The notes under the pieces were generated by a model. It made no database searches, had not been told where the DNA came from, and saw nothing but the letters and a program-made list of their open reading frames with translations. Shown here in pieces: positions 1-7,289 of a stretch of 45,008 nt of DNA. The position numbers were made by a program, and so were the translations under genes. Location: NCBI RefSeq assembly GCF_001654615.1, contig NZ_LWUD01000017.1:1-45008 (forward strand). The letters run 5' to 3'. Each line of letters begins with the position of its first letter. Positions within the stretch are counted from its first letter, which is position 1. The stretch comes from Ligilactobacillus aviarius (GTDB lineage Bacteria; Bacillota; Bacilli; Lactobacillales; Lactobacillaceae).

Positions 1-80
1 GTACCACACAGTACTAAAACAAAGAATTTAATTTTTAAGGAAAATCATCGTGAGATGATTACAAAATATATATTACGAGA
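1..80 (+). repeat. Left copy of the window-end inverted repeat (leader-like)
   Basis: About 80 bp that reappear, reverse-complemented, at 44929-45008 with only a few differences (a 1-bp indel plus substitutions near positions 23-31, and T versus C at 67). It contains a 7-bp hairpin (AATCATC, loop GTGA, GATGATT) at 43-60. It ends about 12 bp before the AGGAGG of the YfhO-like gene. A short frame with codons for MITKYILR starts at 54 and is also present in the other copy, with His for Tyr. Function unknown: it could be a shared 5' leader, a small mobile element, or the end of a larger repeat cut by the window edge. Confidence 0.8.
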
Positions 81-106
81 GAGAATAATGTAAGGAGGAC
101 CTTTTG

Positions 107-2950
107 GTGGAATTTTCGTTTGATCGTCAAAGCCATAAATTCGGATATTTAAAATACACTGCAGCCTTTTTAATCGTTGCTTTATTTGTGTACGGAACTT
201 ACTTGGTTACCGGACATTCATTAATTTGGCGACTCGACGGTGCTAACCAGCATTTGCCGCTTTTAATTGAATTTCGCAAATGCTTACTGAACTTTATCCA
301 CCATCCATCCCTTGCGGCCCTCCCCGGCTGGTCGTGGCATATGGGACTTGGCGGCGACGCTTTCCAAGTTGATGCTTACTATTTATTTGGTGACATTTTT
401 ACATACCTTGTTTTGCTTTTTCCAGCAAGTAAAATTGTTTTTGCATATCAATTCCTGATTGTCTTACGGTTATATTGTGCCGGTTTAGCATTTTGCTGGT
501 GTGCATTCCATTTAAAATTAAAAGATTCGTCGGTTGTTATCGGAGCGCTTGTCTACCTTTTTAATGCTTTTCTGCTTTACTCAAACATTGCTCAACCGTT
601 CTTTACCCTGCCGTTTATTATCTTTCCAATTTTGATCGTCAATCTTGAACGGGTCATTCAAGGAAGATCTGTTTGGCCGTTACTGTTCACATTTACGTGG
701 ATGCTGATCAATAACTTTTACTTTGCCTATATCCTTGGTTTAGGAGCCATTGTATATTTAGGCTTGCGCCTATTATGGGATCTTAAAGCCAAGAAAAACT
801 ACCTAAAATTGTTTGCTAAGCTGGCGGGCGCAACGGCTTTAAGTATTATCAACGCGGCCGTTCTCTTACTTCCGGAAATTATTGCCGTTCATAATTCAAC
901 CCGGACTTCAAGCACCTTTGCCAACGGATTAAAAGTATATCCGGCATATTACTATTTAAGCTTGCCGGGGCAACTGATCAATGGCGGCAACCGCGACTTT
1001 TACTTTTGGAGTGCCCTTGGCTTTGCCAGCATCGCATTTTTTGCCATTTTATACACTCTTAAAGCATTCAAACAGTACCGAATCATTAACTCGGTTTTGA
1101 TCATTAGTTTCATTATTTTACTTATTCCCGCGTGTGCTTCCGTTTTCAACGGCTTTTTGGCTCCGTCTAACCGGTGGACGTTAATGTTATGTCTTCCAGT
1201 TGCTTTAGCATGCGCGGCCCTTGCTGATAATCTTGAAACTTTATCTATAAAAACCATCAAAGGGTTTACGATTGGAGCGATTCTTTACATCGCCTATGTT
1301 TGTGCGGACTATTTCTTCCAAAATAATGAAAAGATATTTATTCCCGTTGTCTTTCTTTTCGTTACTCTTGGCGCGTTGCTTTTGATTCACCATTATCAAC
1401 CGCACCATGCGCGGCAAATTCTTCTTGGCGTCGTCTTATTAAACGTGATTTGTAATGCTGTTTACTTTGAGGCTCCTTTTAATGAAGGATATTCAAACGA
1501 AATGCTACCGCGGAAAAGTTACTCGCGCCTTGCTGATATTCAATACGGAAAGCTCGCCCAACAACTAACTGATCAAACCGGTTATCGAATCTCAACGATC
1601 AGTCAAAATGCAGATTTCGGTGCTGGGTATCATATGTACAATAATCAACAAGCAAACGTCAATTCCATTAATTCGTACTATTCATTACAGAATAAATTAA
1701 TTGGCGACTTTGCTCAAAATCTGCAAAACACTCAATTTGAGGCTAACATTCCGCTTGCCCAGTTTGATGATCGGACAGTTGCAAATAACTTTTTCGGGGT
1801 TAAATACATCTTTGTTCACCGCCAACAACCAAATAGTGCTAAGATTCCGGCCGGCTATACGCTCGATGCCAGCCAAATGCTGAATACGTATACAAACGAC
1901 CGGATCCTGCGGTATCGTACCCAACAGAATTTTCCACTAATGTACTGGCAATCAAAGGTCTTTACCCCTAACCAGTACACAGCCTACGGTCCGACTCAAA
2001 AAGAGCGGGCCCTTGCTGATGGTGTTTTAGTCAACCAATCAAACGGTCTACCGCAAGCGTCTGTTAAGGGACAGGTTATCAACCTTCCGTTTAAATTGAT
2101 TTCAAGCAATGGAAACCTGATTGATCCGCAACACCTCGAGCATCTTGATTCAAATGAAAGTTACAAAGTTGTTCTCGATCTTCAAAATTTGACCCCTGAA
2201 CAGCAAAAAGCATTGAAGAATTCTGAACTGCACCTTGAATTTGAAAACTTGCATTATCAACCATTAACGTTGAAACAACAAATTACAATGCAGCAAACCA
2301 ATGCCGACTATCATTTGAGCGATGGAAAGTTGACCCAAAACTCGAAATTAAGTGCTTACCAAGCATTCCGAAACAATATCATTAGCGGTCTGCCTGATCA
2401 AAGCTTTAAAATTCAGGCAACTACCCCACTTGGAAAAGAAGTTATCAAACAACCGAAGGCTCAAATTTTGTCATTCTATAAACAAGTCAAAAACGGAACG
2501 ATGAATTTAGGGTTTTACCCTCAGATTCCACAAACGATTGCGTTAAACTTTAACCATTTAGGGACTTACTCGTTTAATTTGAAACTGGTTGCCGAACCCC
2601 TTGGAAGCCAATATGCTCACCAAGTTCAAACTATTCAAAAGAATCGGCTACGGCAGCTGAAATTATCACCGAACCATCTTCAAGGGACGATCAAGACCAC
2701 CCGTCCGGGAATCTTGACCTCTTCGATTCCGTACTCCGATGGGTGGCAAGCCACGGTCAATGGCAAAAAGGTTCCGCTCCTGCGCACGAACACCGCATTT
2801 ATTGGAATCAAGCTTCCTGCCGGCGTTCATCACGTTGAATTGAGCTACCATACTCCAGGATTAAAACTTGGGATCCTCATTTCAGCGATTGGAATAATCA
2901 TTACGTTAGTTAGCGGTGGAATCACGCTCGTTCGCAAGAAAAAAGAATAG
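107..2950 (+). CDS. YfhO-family polytopic membrane protein
   Basis: A protein of about 947 residues with a hydrophobic N-terminal half of a dozen or so predicted membrane segments (roughly residues 15-460), a large soluble extracytoplasmic part (about 470-900), and a final membrane helix near 920-940 followed by a basic tail (VRKKKE). This layout, and the closing stretch with SDGWQATVNGKKVPL, are typical of the YfhO family, GT-C-like proteins implicated in glycosylating lipoteichoic acid or other cell-wall polymers. The exact acceptor here is unknown. AAGGAGG at 92-98 sits 8 bp before GTG at 107 and 5 bp before TTG at 104, so GTG is preferred. The gene is monocistronic and faces the epimerase gene across a shared terminator. 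Its leader is the repeat shared with the fumarate-reductase-like gene. Confidence 0.85.
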   Translation: MEFSFDRQSHKFGYLKYTAAFLIVALFVYGTYLVTGHSLIWRLDGANQHLPLLIEFRKCLLNFIHHPSLAALPGWSWHMGLGGDAFQVDAYYLFGDIFTYLVLLFPASKIVFAYQFLIVLRLYCAGLAFCWCAFHLKLKDSSVVIGALVYLFNAFLLYSNIAQPFFTLPFIIFPILIVNLERVIQGRSVWPLLFTFTWMLINNFYFAYILGLGAIVYLGLRLLWDLKAKKNYLKLFAKLAGATALSIINAAVLLLPEIIAVHNSTRTSSTFANGLKVYPAYYYLSLPGQLINGGNRDFYFWSALGFASIAFFAILYTLKAFKQYRIINSVLIISFIILLIPACASVFNGFLAPSNRWTLMLCLPVALACAALADNLETLSIKTIKGFTIGAILYIAYVCADYFFQNNEKIFIPVVFLFVTLGALLLIHHYQPHHARQILLGVVLLNVICNAVYFEAPFNEGYSNEMLPRKSYSRLADIQYGKLAQQLTDQTGYRISTISQNADFGAGYHMYNNQQANVNSINSYYSLQNKLIGDFAQNLQNTQFEANIPLAQFDDRTVANNFFGVKYIFVHRQQPNSAKIPAGYTLDASQMLNTYTNDRILRYRTQQNFPLMYWQSKVFTPNQYTAYGPTQKERALADGVLVNQSNGLPQASVKGQVINLPFKLISSNGNLIDPQHLEHLDSNESYKVVLDLQNLTPEQQKALKNSELHLEFENLHYQPLTLKQQITMQQTNADYHLSDGKLTQNSKLSAYQAFRNNIISGLPDQSFKIQATTPLGKEVIKQPKAQILSFYKQVKNGTMNLGFYPQIPQTIALNFNHLGTYSFNLKLVAEPLGSQYAHQVQTIQKNRLRQLKLSPNHLQGTIKTTRPGILTSSIPYSDGWQATVNGKKVPLLRTNTAFIGIKLPAGVHHVELSYHTPGLKLGILISAIGIIITLVSGGITLVRKKKE

Positions 2951-2952
2951 AT

Positions 2953-2985
2953 AAAAAAACGCGACAATCAATGTCGCGTTTTTTT
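2953..2985. terminator. Bidirectional Rho-independent terminator
   Basis: An 8-bp stem (ACGCGACA / TGTCGCGT) with a 5-nt loop, flanked by seven A on the left and seven T on the right. It can serve both the YfhO-like gene (+) and the convergent epimerase gene (-), whose stop codon abuts it. Confidence 0.9.
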
Positions 2986-4128
2986 CTATTTAAATTCTTC
3001 CGGACGTTCTTTAAGCTGGCCAAAATGATACTGGATTGCTTCAACGATTCGTTGAGCGGCATGGCCATCACCGTATGGATTTTTAGCATTTGCCATTGCT
3101 TCATATTCTTTTTGGTCATCCAGTAGCGTTTCCATTTCAGTCTTAACCGTTTGATAATCCGTTCCGACGAGTTTTAATGTTCCCGCCTTGATCCCTTCCG
3201 GACGCTCGGTTGTATCCCGCAGCACAAGGACTGGTTTTCCAAGTGCTGGAGCTTCTTCTTGAACACCGCCAGAATCTGACATGATGAAGAAACTGCGGGC
3301 AGCGAGATTGTGAAAATCAACCACATCAAGCGGATCGATCAAATGAACGCGGTCAACATGATCAAAAATCTCATGGGCTGTCTTTTGAACCGCTGGGCTT
3401 AAATGAACCGGGTAAATCACTTCAATCTCCGGATGAGTTTCAACAACATCACGAATGGCCTTAAAGACCCGTTTCATCGGTTCACCTTGATTTTCCCGCC
3501 GGTGCATCGTTACTAAAATCAATTTCTTTTGTGGATCAACAAGTTCTAAAATGTCATGGTGATAATCATCCTGTACGGTTTCATGCAACGCATCAATCGC
3601 TGTATTACCGGTAATAAAGATCTTTGCGGCTGCATGATTTTCCTTCAACAGATTATCCTTACTTTGCTGCGTTGGCGCAAAATATAAATCAGCAAGGTCA
3701 TCCGTCATTTGCCGGTTCATTTCTTCCGGATATGGTGAATATTTATTCCAGGTCCGCAAACCGGCTTCAACGTGGCCGACTGCAACTTGTTGATAAAAAG
3801 CCGCTAAACTTGCTGCAAACGTTGTGGTCGTATCACCATGAACCAGGATAATATCTGGCTTTTCAGTTTCAATGACCGCTTTTAATTTGTTCAAAACTTC
3901 AATCGTAATGTCATTTAAACTCTGCCCCTGGTGCATAATATTCAAATCGTAATCCGGTTTGATCTTAAAAATTTCAAGAACCTGGTCCAGCATTTCCCGG
4001 TGCTGAGCCGTAACGGTCGTCACCGCTTCAATTTGATCGGCATGCTTGTTCAATTCTAATACAAGCGGGGCCATTTTAATTGCTTCTGGCCGCGTCCCAA
4101 AAACGGTCATTACTTTGATTTTTTCCAT
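2986..4128 (-). CDS. mnaA: UDP-N-acetylglucosamine 2-epimerase (non-hydrolysing)
   Basis: A 380-residue protein of normal family length. It interconverts UDP-GlcNAc and UDP-ManNAc in the cytosol, supplying ManNAc for teichoic-acid linkage units or capsular polysaccharide. The N-terminus MEKIKVMTVFGTRPEAIKMA carries the family signature GTRPEAIK. Further family motifs are HVEAGLRT (the HxEAGLR loop), PEEMNR, TMHRREN and SDSGGVQEEA, all intact. ATG at 4128 has AGGAGG 6 bp upstream. It stands alone, divergent from the aminopeptidase gene and convergent with the YfhO-like gene, so a link to cell-wall polymer synthesis with YfhO is plausible but only inferred from proximity. Confidence 0.95.
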   Translation of the reverse strand: MEKIKVMTVFGTRPEAIKMAPLVLELNKHADQIEAVTTVTAQHREMLDQVLEIFKIKPDYDLNIMHQGQSLNDITIEVLNKLKAVIETEKPDIILVHGDTTTTFAASLAAFYQQVAVGHVEAGLRTWNKYSPYPEEMNRQMTDDLADLYFAPTQQSKDNLLKENHAAAKIFITGNTAIDALHETVQDDYHHDILELVDPQKKLILVTMHRRENQGEPMKRVFKAIRDVVETHPEIEVIYPVHLSPAVQKTAHEIFDHVDRVHLIDPLDVVDFHNLAARSFFIMSDSGGVQEEAPALGKPVLVLRDTTERPEGIKAGTLKLVGTDYQTVKTEMETLLDDQKEYEAMANAKNPYGDGHAAQRIVEAIQYHFGQLKERPEEFK

Positions 4129-4214
4129 ATAGATCCTCCTCTTGCCCTATATAATCAATTTCACTTACATTTCTATGCTATCATATATATTAAGATGAGT
4201 GGAGGTTCCTTACT

Positions 4215-5450
4215 ATGACAATTGCAAATTTTGAAGAAAAGTTACAAAAATATGCTGAATTAATCGTCAAGGTCGGCATCAACGTCCAACCAGGGCAAGA
4301 AGTTGTTCTCTACATTAATGTTGATCAACAACATCTCGCCCACCTAATCGTCAAAGAAGCTTACAAGGCCGGTGCCGGAAAAGTAATGATCAAATGGAGC
4401 GATACCTTTACCCAACGTGAATTTCTTGAACATGCAAGCGATGAATTTCTTGAAAATGTTCCGGAATTTGCCAAGGAAGAAGCCCAATACATTGCTGATC
4501 ACCGGTGCTGCCGGATCTCAGTGATGTCAGAAGATCCCGGTGCATTTGGCGGAATTGACCAAAAACGGGTTGCCGCATACCAGAGTGCGAATGGAAAAGC
4601 CTTAATGCCTGTTCGGCAAGCAACCCAAAACAATGATTTAAGTTGGACAGTTGTTGCCGCTGCCAGTCCAGCATGGGCTGAACGCGTCTTTCCTGATTTA
4701 AAGGGTGAAGCCGCCGTTGATCGTTTATGGGAAGAGATTTTCAAAACAACCCGGATCGACCGCGAAGACCCAATTCAAGCTTGGAAAGATCACGATGCTA
4801 AGTTGCACGAAAAAGAGGACTGGTTAAATAAAGAACAATTCAGTGCATTACACTACACTTCACCGCGAACTGATTTAACGATCGGTCTTCCTGAAAATCA
4901 CGTTTGGGAAGGTGGCGGAAGCAAAAACGCTGCCGGGATCGAATTCATGGCTAACATGCCAACCGAAGAATGCTTCACTGCGCCTGATAACCGCCGAATC
5001 GACGGTTACGTAACCTCAACCAAACCGTTAAGTTATGCCGGCAACATTCTTGAAAATATGAAATTCACATTTAAAGACGGAAAAGTTGTTGAAGCAACGG
5101 CTGAAAAAGGCCAAGCTGTCCTTGATCACCTTCTTGAAACTGATGACGGTGTTCGTTCACTTGGTGAAGTTTCCCTTGTTCCGGATCCATCACCGATTTC
5201 ACAATCAGGGATTACATTCTTTAACACCCTCTTTGATGAAAACGCAAGCGATCACCTTGCTTTAGGGGCTGCTTACCCATTTAACGTTCAGGGCGGAACC
5301 AAGATGAACGAAGATCAACTTAAAGCTAAGGGAATTAACTTTAGTCAAGCCCATGTTGATTTTATGGTCGGCTCAGCTGATATGAACATTGACGGAATCA
5401 AAAAGGACGGGACGATTGTTCCTGTATTCCGAAACGGTGATTGGGCTTAA
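4215..5450 (+). CDS. M29-family metallo-aminopeptidase (PepS/AmpS type)
   Basis: A 411-residue cytosolic aminopeptidase that removes N-terminal residues from short peptides, with a pair of divalent metal ions in the active site. Family features are visible: an N-terminal alpha/beta domain, then NMPTEECFTAPD (NMPxEE with a metal-binding Glu), a GEVSLVPDPSPI segment, and the C-terminal metal and catalytic residues in FNTLFDENASDHLALG and HVDFMVGSADMNIDG. Length and motifs match PepS of lactic acid bacteria. A GTGGAGG ribosome site lies about 9 bp before ATG 4215. The gene is monocistronic; its likely terminator about 80 bp downstream has been split by an insertion sequence. A role in peptide nitrogen supply fits the DtpT transporter found later in the window. 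Confidence 0.93.
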   Translation: MTIANFEEKLQKYAELIVKVGINVQPGQEVVLYINVDQQHLAHLIVKEAYKAGAGKVMIKWSDTFTQREFLEHASDEFLENVPEFAKEEAQYIADHRCCRISVMSEDPGAFGGIDQKRVAAYQSANGKALMPVRQATQNNDLSWTVVAAASPAWAERVFPDLKGEAAVDRLWEEIFKTTRIDREDPIQAWKDHDAKLHEKEDWLNKEQFSALHYTSPRTDLTIGLPENHVWEGGGSKNAAGIEFMANMPTEECFTAPDNRRIDGYVTSTKPLSYAGNILENMKFTFKDGKVVEATAEKGQAVLDHLLETDDGVRSLGEVSLVPDPSPISQSGITFFNTLFDENASDHLALGAAYPFNVQGGTKMNEDQLKAKGINFSQAHVDFMVGSADMNIDGIKKDGTIVPVFRNGDWA

Positions 5451-5532
5451 TTATCAAAGAAGGTATAACAAAACGTTAAAAAGAGCTTCCTCATGGCTCG
5501 TTTGTTTTGGAACTCGATTATACGGATACAAT

Positions 5533-5548
5533 AAAGAGGCTGCGACTT
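5533..5548. terminator. Left half of a terminator hairpin split by the insertion sequence
   Basis: AAAGAGG-C-TG-C-GAC at 5533-5546 is complementary (two C/A mismatches) to GTCACAACCTCTTT at 6976-6989, followed by more T. Removing the insertion sequence and one copy of the CTT duplication (5546-5548 and 6970-6972) rejoins the arms around a short loop. The restored hairpin closely resembles the intact terminator at 14490-14522. It would have served the aminopeptidase gene (+) and the tRNA-Arg gene (-). Confidence 0.7.
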
Positions 5549-5582
5549 TGAAGTGAACCCCAAAAGTTGGACACTTTATTAG

Positions 5583-6427
5583 CTAGGCAATCTGGGACTG
5601 AGTTCTGTACTGAACAGGACTCAGTCCTTTTAGTTTTACCTTAATTCTGTCGTTATTATAATATTGGATATACTGGTGAATTGCTTGAATCAATTCATCA
5701 GTATTTTTGTATTGGTCTTCATAACCATAAAACATTTCACGTTTCAGAACACTGAAGAAATTTTCCATTAATCCATTATCCAAACTATTTCCTTTACGGG
5801 ACATACTTTGGATAATTCCGCGTTCCTTTAAAAATCGTTGGTATGCCGCATTTTGATATTGCCATCCTTGATCACTGTGTAAAATCATTCCATTTAGTGA
5901 TCCATATCGATCAAGCTGATTTAACATCTTAAACGTTTGGTGGAGATTAGGCGAATTGGGAACATCATAGGCAATAATCTCTCCGTTGAATCCGTCTAAA
6001 ATCGGTGATAAATATACTTTTTCGCCGTTATTAAGTCTAAACTCAGTAACGTCAGTATATGTGGCTGATCAGCACTGAAGTGACGGTTGATTTCGTTTCC
6101 CGCAATTTTACCGACTGTTCCTTTATAAGAGCTATAACGATTACGTTTCCGGATAACTTTGCCAAATAATCCCATAGTTTTCATCAAACGTTTAACTTTT
6201 TTATGGTTGATTGTCATTCCTTCATTACGTAATACACACGTTATGCGACGATAACCGTAGTTTCCGTGATGTTGATCAAAAATTTCTTTGATCCGTTTCA
6301 TGATTTTATGGTTCTGCCGGTCTTTCTTATGAGATCGTTGATAATAGAAGGTTGAACGACTCATCTTAGCGACCTTCAACAGAACTGCCAGTGGGAATTG
6401 ACAACGAAGTCGTTCAATTACTTTTGC
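5583..6427 (-). pseudogene. IS3-family orfB (DDE transposase part), frameshifted
   Basis: This frame would be entered from orfA by -1 frameshifting. The first part (about 6427-5996) carries the HTH_21-type region (YGYRRI, KKVKRLMKTMGL) up to SADQPH, then runs into a false end. The correct frame resumes at about 6056 with TDVTEF (first catalytic Asp), then LHSDQGWQYQ (second Asp) and LDNGLMENFFSVLK (catalytic Glu), ending at 5583. Comparison with the usual spacing (ADQPxxxWxTDVTEF) suggests loss of a few codons plus a frame change near 6055-6063. All three DDE residues survive as codons, but no single reading frame links them to the N-terminus. Confidence 0.88.
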
Positions 6428-6915
6428 TTTTTTTGATCTTCGATTGCCAATTCCCTTAATGCTTTTAAATAGGCATTTTCAGCTCTTAGATAGAGTAATT
6501 CTTCCTCAAGTTCCTTGATTTTCTTGTCTTCTGGTTTAATTTTCTTTTGATTACGTTTTGTGATTGTCTTTTTCCTCGGTCTTCCTATTGGTTTATCAAT
6601 CACATTATAACCATTTTTTCGATAATCTCGAATCCAATTAGCTAATATGCCATCTGAAGATAGTCCTAAGTCTAAGGCAACACCTATTTGGGTTTCATGA
6701 TTAAGCAATACTCGATTAATTGCTTTCATTTTTTCTTCTTTGGTCCATTTATGCCGAGGACGATCCAACCAACAAACTCCAAAACGATCTAATACTTGAG
6801 TCAAGTAATAAAAATTACTTTTCCCAATTGGATAATATCGCTGTATCTCTGAATATGGGTATCCTTTCTGATAAAGGAGATAAATATTAATCTTATCTTG
6901 TTTTGAAAAACGCAT
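6418..6915 (-). CDS. IS3-family orfA (helix-turn-helix protein)
   Basis: 165 residues from ATG 6915. The frame is open further back to a TTG at 6951, but that lies inside the terminal repeat and GGAGTG sits about 6 bp before ATG 6915. The N-terminus MRFSKQDKINIYLLYQKGYP leads into two helix-turn-helix-like segments. A basic stretch (KPIGRPRKKTITKRNQKK) and a C-terminal leucine-rich coiled coil (KELEEELLYLRAENAYLKALREL) follow; this is the OrfA layout of the IS150 group. The protein binds the IS ends and is fused to OrfB by -1 slippage at A-AAA-AAG near its 3' end. Confidence 0.88.
   Translation of the reverse strand: MRFSKQDKINIYLLYQKGYPYSEIQRYYPIGKSNFYYLTQVLDRFGVCWLDRPRHKWTKEEKMKAINRVLLNHETQIGVALDLGLSSDGILANWIRDYRKNGYNVIDKPIGRPRKKTITKRNQKKIKPEDKKIKELEEELLYLRAENAYLKALRELAIEDQKKQK
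6427..6433 (-). promoter_or_regulatory. Programmed -1 frameshift site A-AAA-AAG
   Basis: On the minus strand a run of seven A followed by G lies in the 3' end of orfA, three codons before its TAA stop. In the orfA frame the slippery heptamer reads A-AAA-AAG. A -1 slip enters the frame encoding AKVIERLRCQFPLAVLLKVAKMSRSTF, that is, the start of orfB. This is the standard IS3-family mechanism for producing the OrfAB transposase. Confidence 0.75.
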
Positions 6916-6925
6916 AAAAAACACT

Positions 6926-6958
6926 CCAAATCTTGGATTTATTTTGTCCAAGATTTGG
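6926..6958 (-). promoter_or_regulatory. Perfect 12-bp hairpin covering the orfA ribosome site
   Basis: CCAAATCTTGGA at 6926-6937 and TCCAAGATTTGG at 6947-6958 form a perfect 12-bp stem with a 9-nt loop. In RNA read from outside into the element, the stem would reach the GG of the orfA Shine-Dalgarno sequence. Transcripts starting inside would lack the distal arm. Such hairpins are known in other insertion sequences as protection against read-through expression. Confidence 0.65.
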
Positions 6959-6974
6959 GGTGCATATCACTTAT

Positions 6975-6991
6975 GGTCACAACCTCTTTTT
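6975..6991. terminator. Right half of the split terminator hairpin
   Basis: GGTCACAACCTCTTTTT complements the arm at 5533-5546 and ends in a T run. It lies next to the 3' end of tRNA-Arg, so the intact hairpin probably also terminated that tRNA transcript in the opposite direction. Confidence 0.7.
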
Positions 6992-7000
6992 GATGTTTAT

Positions 7001-7073
7001 GCGCTTGATCGGAATTGAACCGATGACCTACCGCTTAGGAGGCGGTTGCTCTATCCTGCTGAGCTACAAGCGC
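7001..7073 (-). tRNA. tRNA-Arg (anticodon CCT)
   Basis: 73 nt with 7-bp acceptor stem GCGCTTG / CAAGCGC, D arm with TAGCTCAGCAGGATAGAGCA, anticodon arm ACCGC-CTCCTAA-GCGGT and T arm CGGTTCAATTCCG. The anticodon CCT reads AGG. No CCA is encoded. It has its own promoter. Confidence 0.95.
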
Positions 7074-7095
7074 AACTGATTAAAACAATAGTTTA

Positions 7096-7124
7096 AGTAT
7101 AATTAATCTTTGAAAGGCACGCAA
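7096..7124 (-). promoter_or_regulatory. Promoter of tRNA-Arg
   Basis: On the minus strand TTGCGT (7119-7124) and TATACT (7096-7101) are 17 bp apart, about 23 bp before the tRNA 5' end. This is a near-consensus sigma-A promoter. Confidence 0.75.
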
Positions 7125-7208
7125 GTATCTCCATTTTTTAAAATTTAATAATAATTATTGGATAAGTCTCTTTTATTTTTAAATATTTTCTAATAATTTG
7201 GTTTTATG

Positions 7209-7238
7209 TTACATTTTTTGCCATAAATCGTGTATAAT
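7209..7238 (+). promoter_or_regulatory. Probable promoter of the YjeM-like transporter gene
   Basis: TTACAT (7209-7214) and a perfect TATAAT (7233-7238) are 18 bp apart, preceded by a very AT-rich stretch (7135-7205). The -10 box lies about 50 bp before the start codon. Confidence 0.6.
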
Positions 7239-7289
7239 ATGCTTTATAAAACATTTTTTGTTTAAAAATATTCTAAGGAGAATTATTAG

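Larger units (their letters stand above)
5549..6969 (-). mobile_element. IS3-family (IS150-group-like) insertion sequence, decayed
   Basis: A 1421-bp element. Imperfect terminal inverted repeats start TGAAGTGAACCCC at 5549 and, on the other strand, TGATATGCACCCC at 6969; both continue into a TTGGACA block. Ends are 5'-TG...CA-3', as usual for IS3, and the TGCACCC...TTGGAC pattern resembles IS150 ends. A 3-bp CTT target duplication flanks it (5546-5548, 6970-6972), which fixes the boundaries. Inside are orfA and a frame-disrupted orfB in the usual overlapping arrangement. The broken orfB suggests the copy no longer makes its own transposase. Confidence 0.88.

Noticed and set aside
1000-1260. 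Antisense open frames inside long genes (here and at many other places)
   Set aside because: They have no ribosome sites or recognisable domains, and lie opposite well-supported genes.
5549-5572. IS ends set at TGAACCCC (5554) and 6964
   Set aside because: Those ends give no target duplication. Moving out 5 bp gives better-matched TG...CA ends and a CTT duplication.
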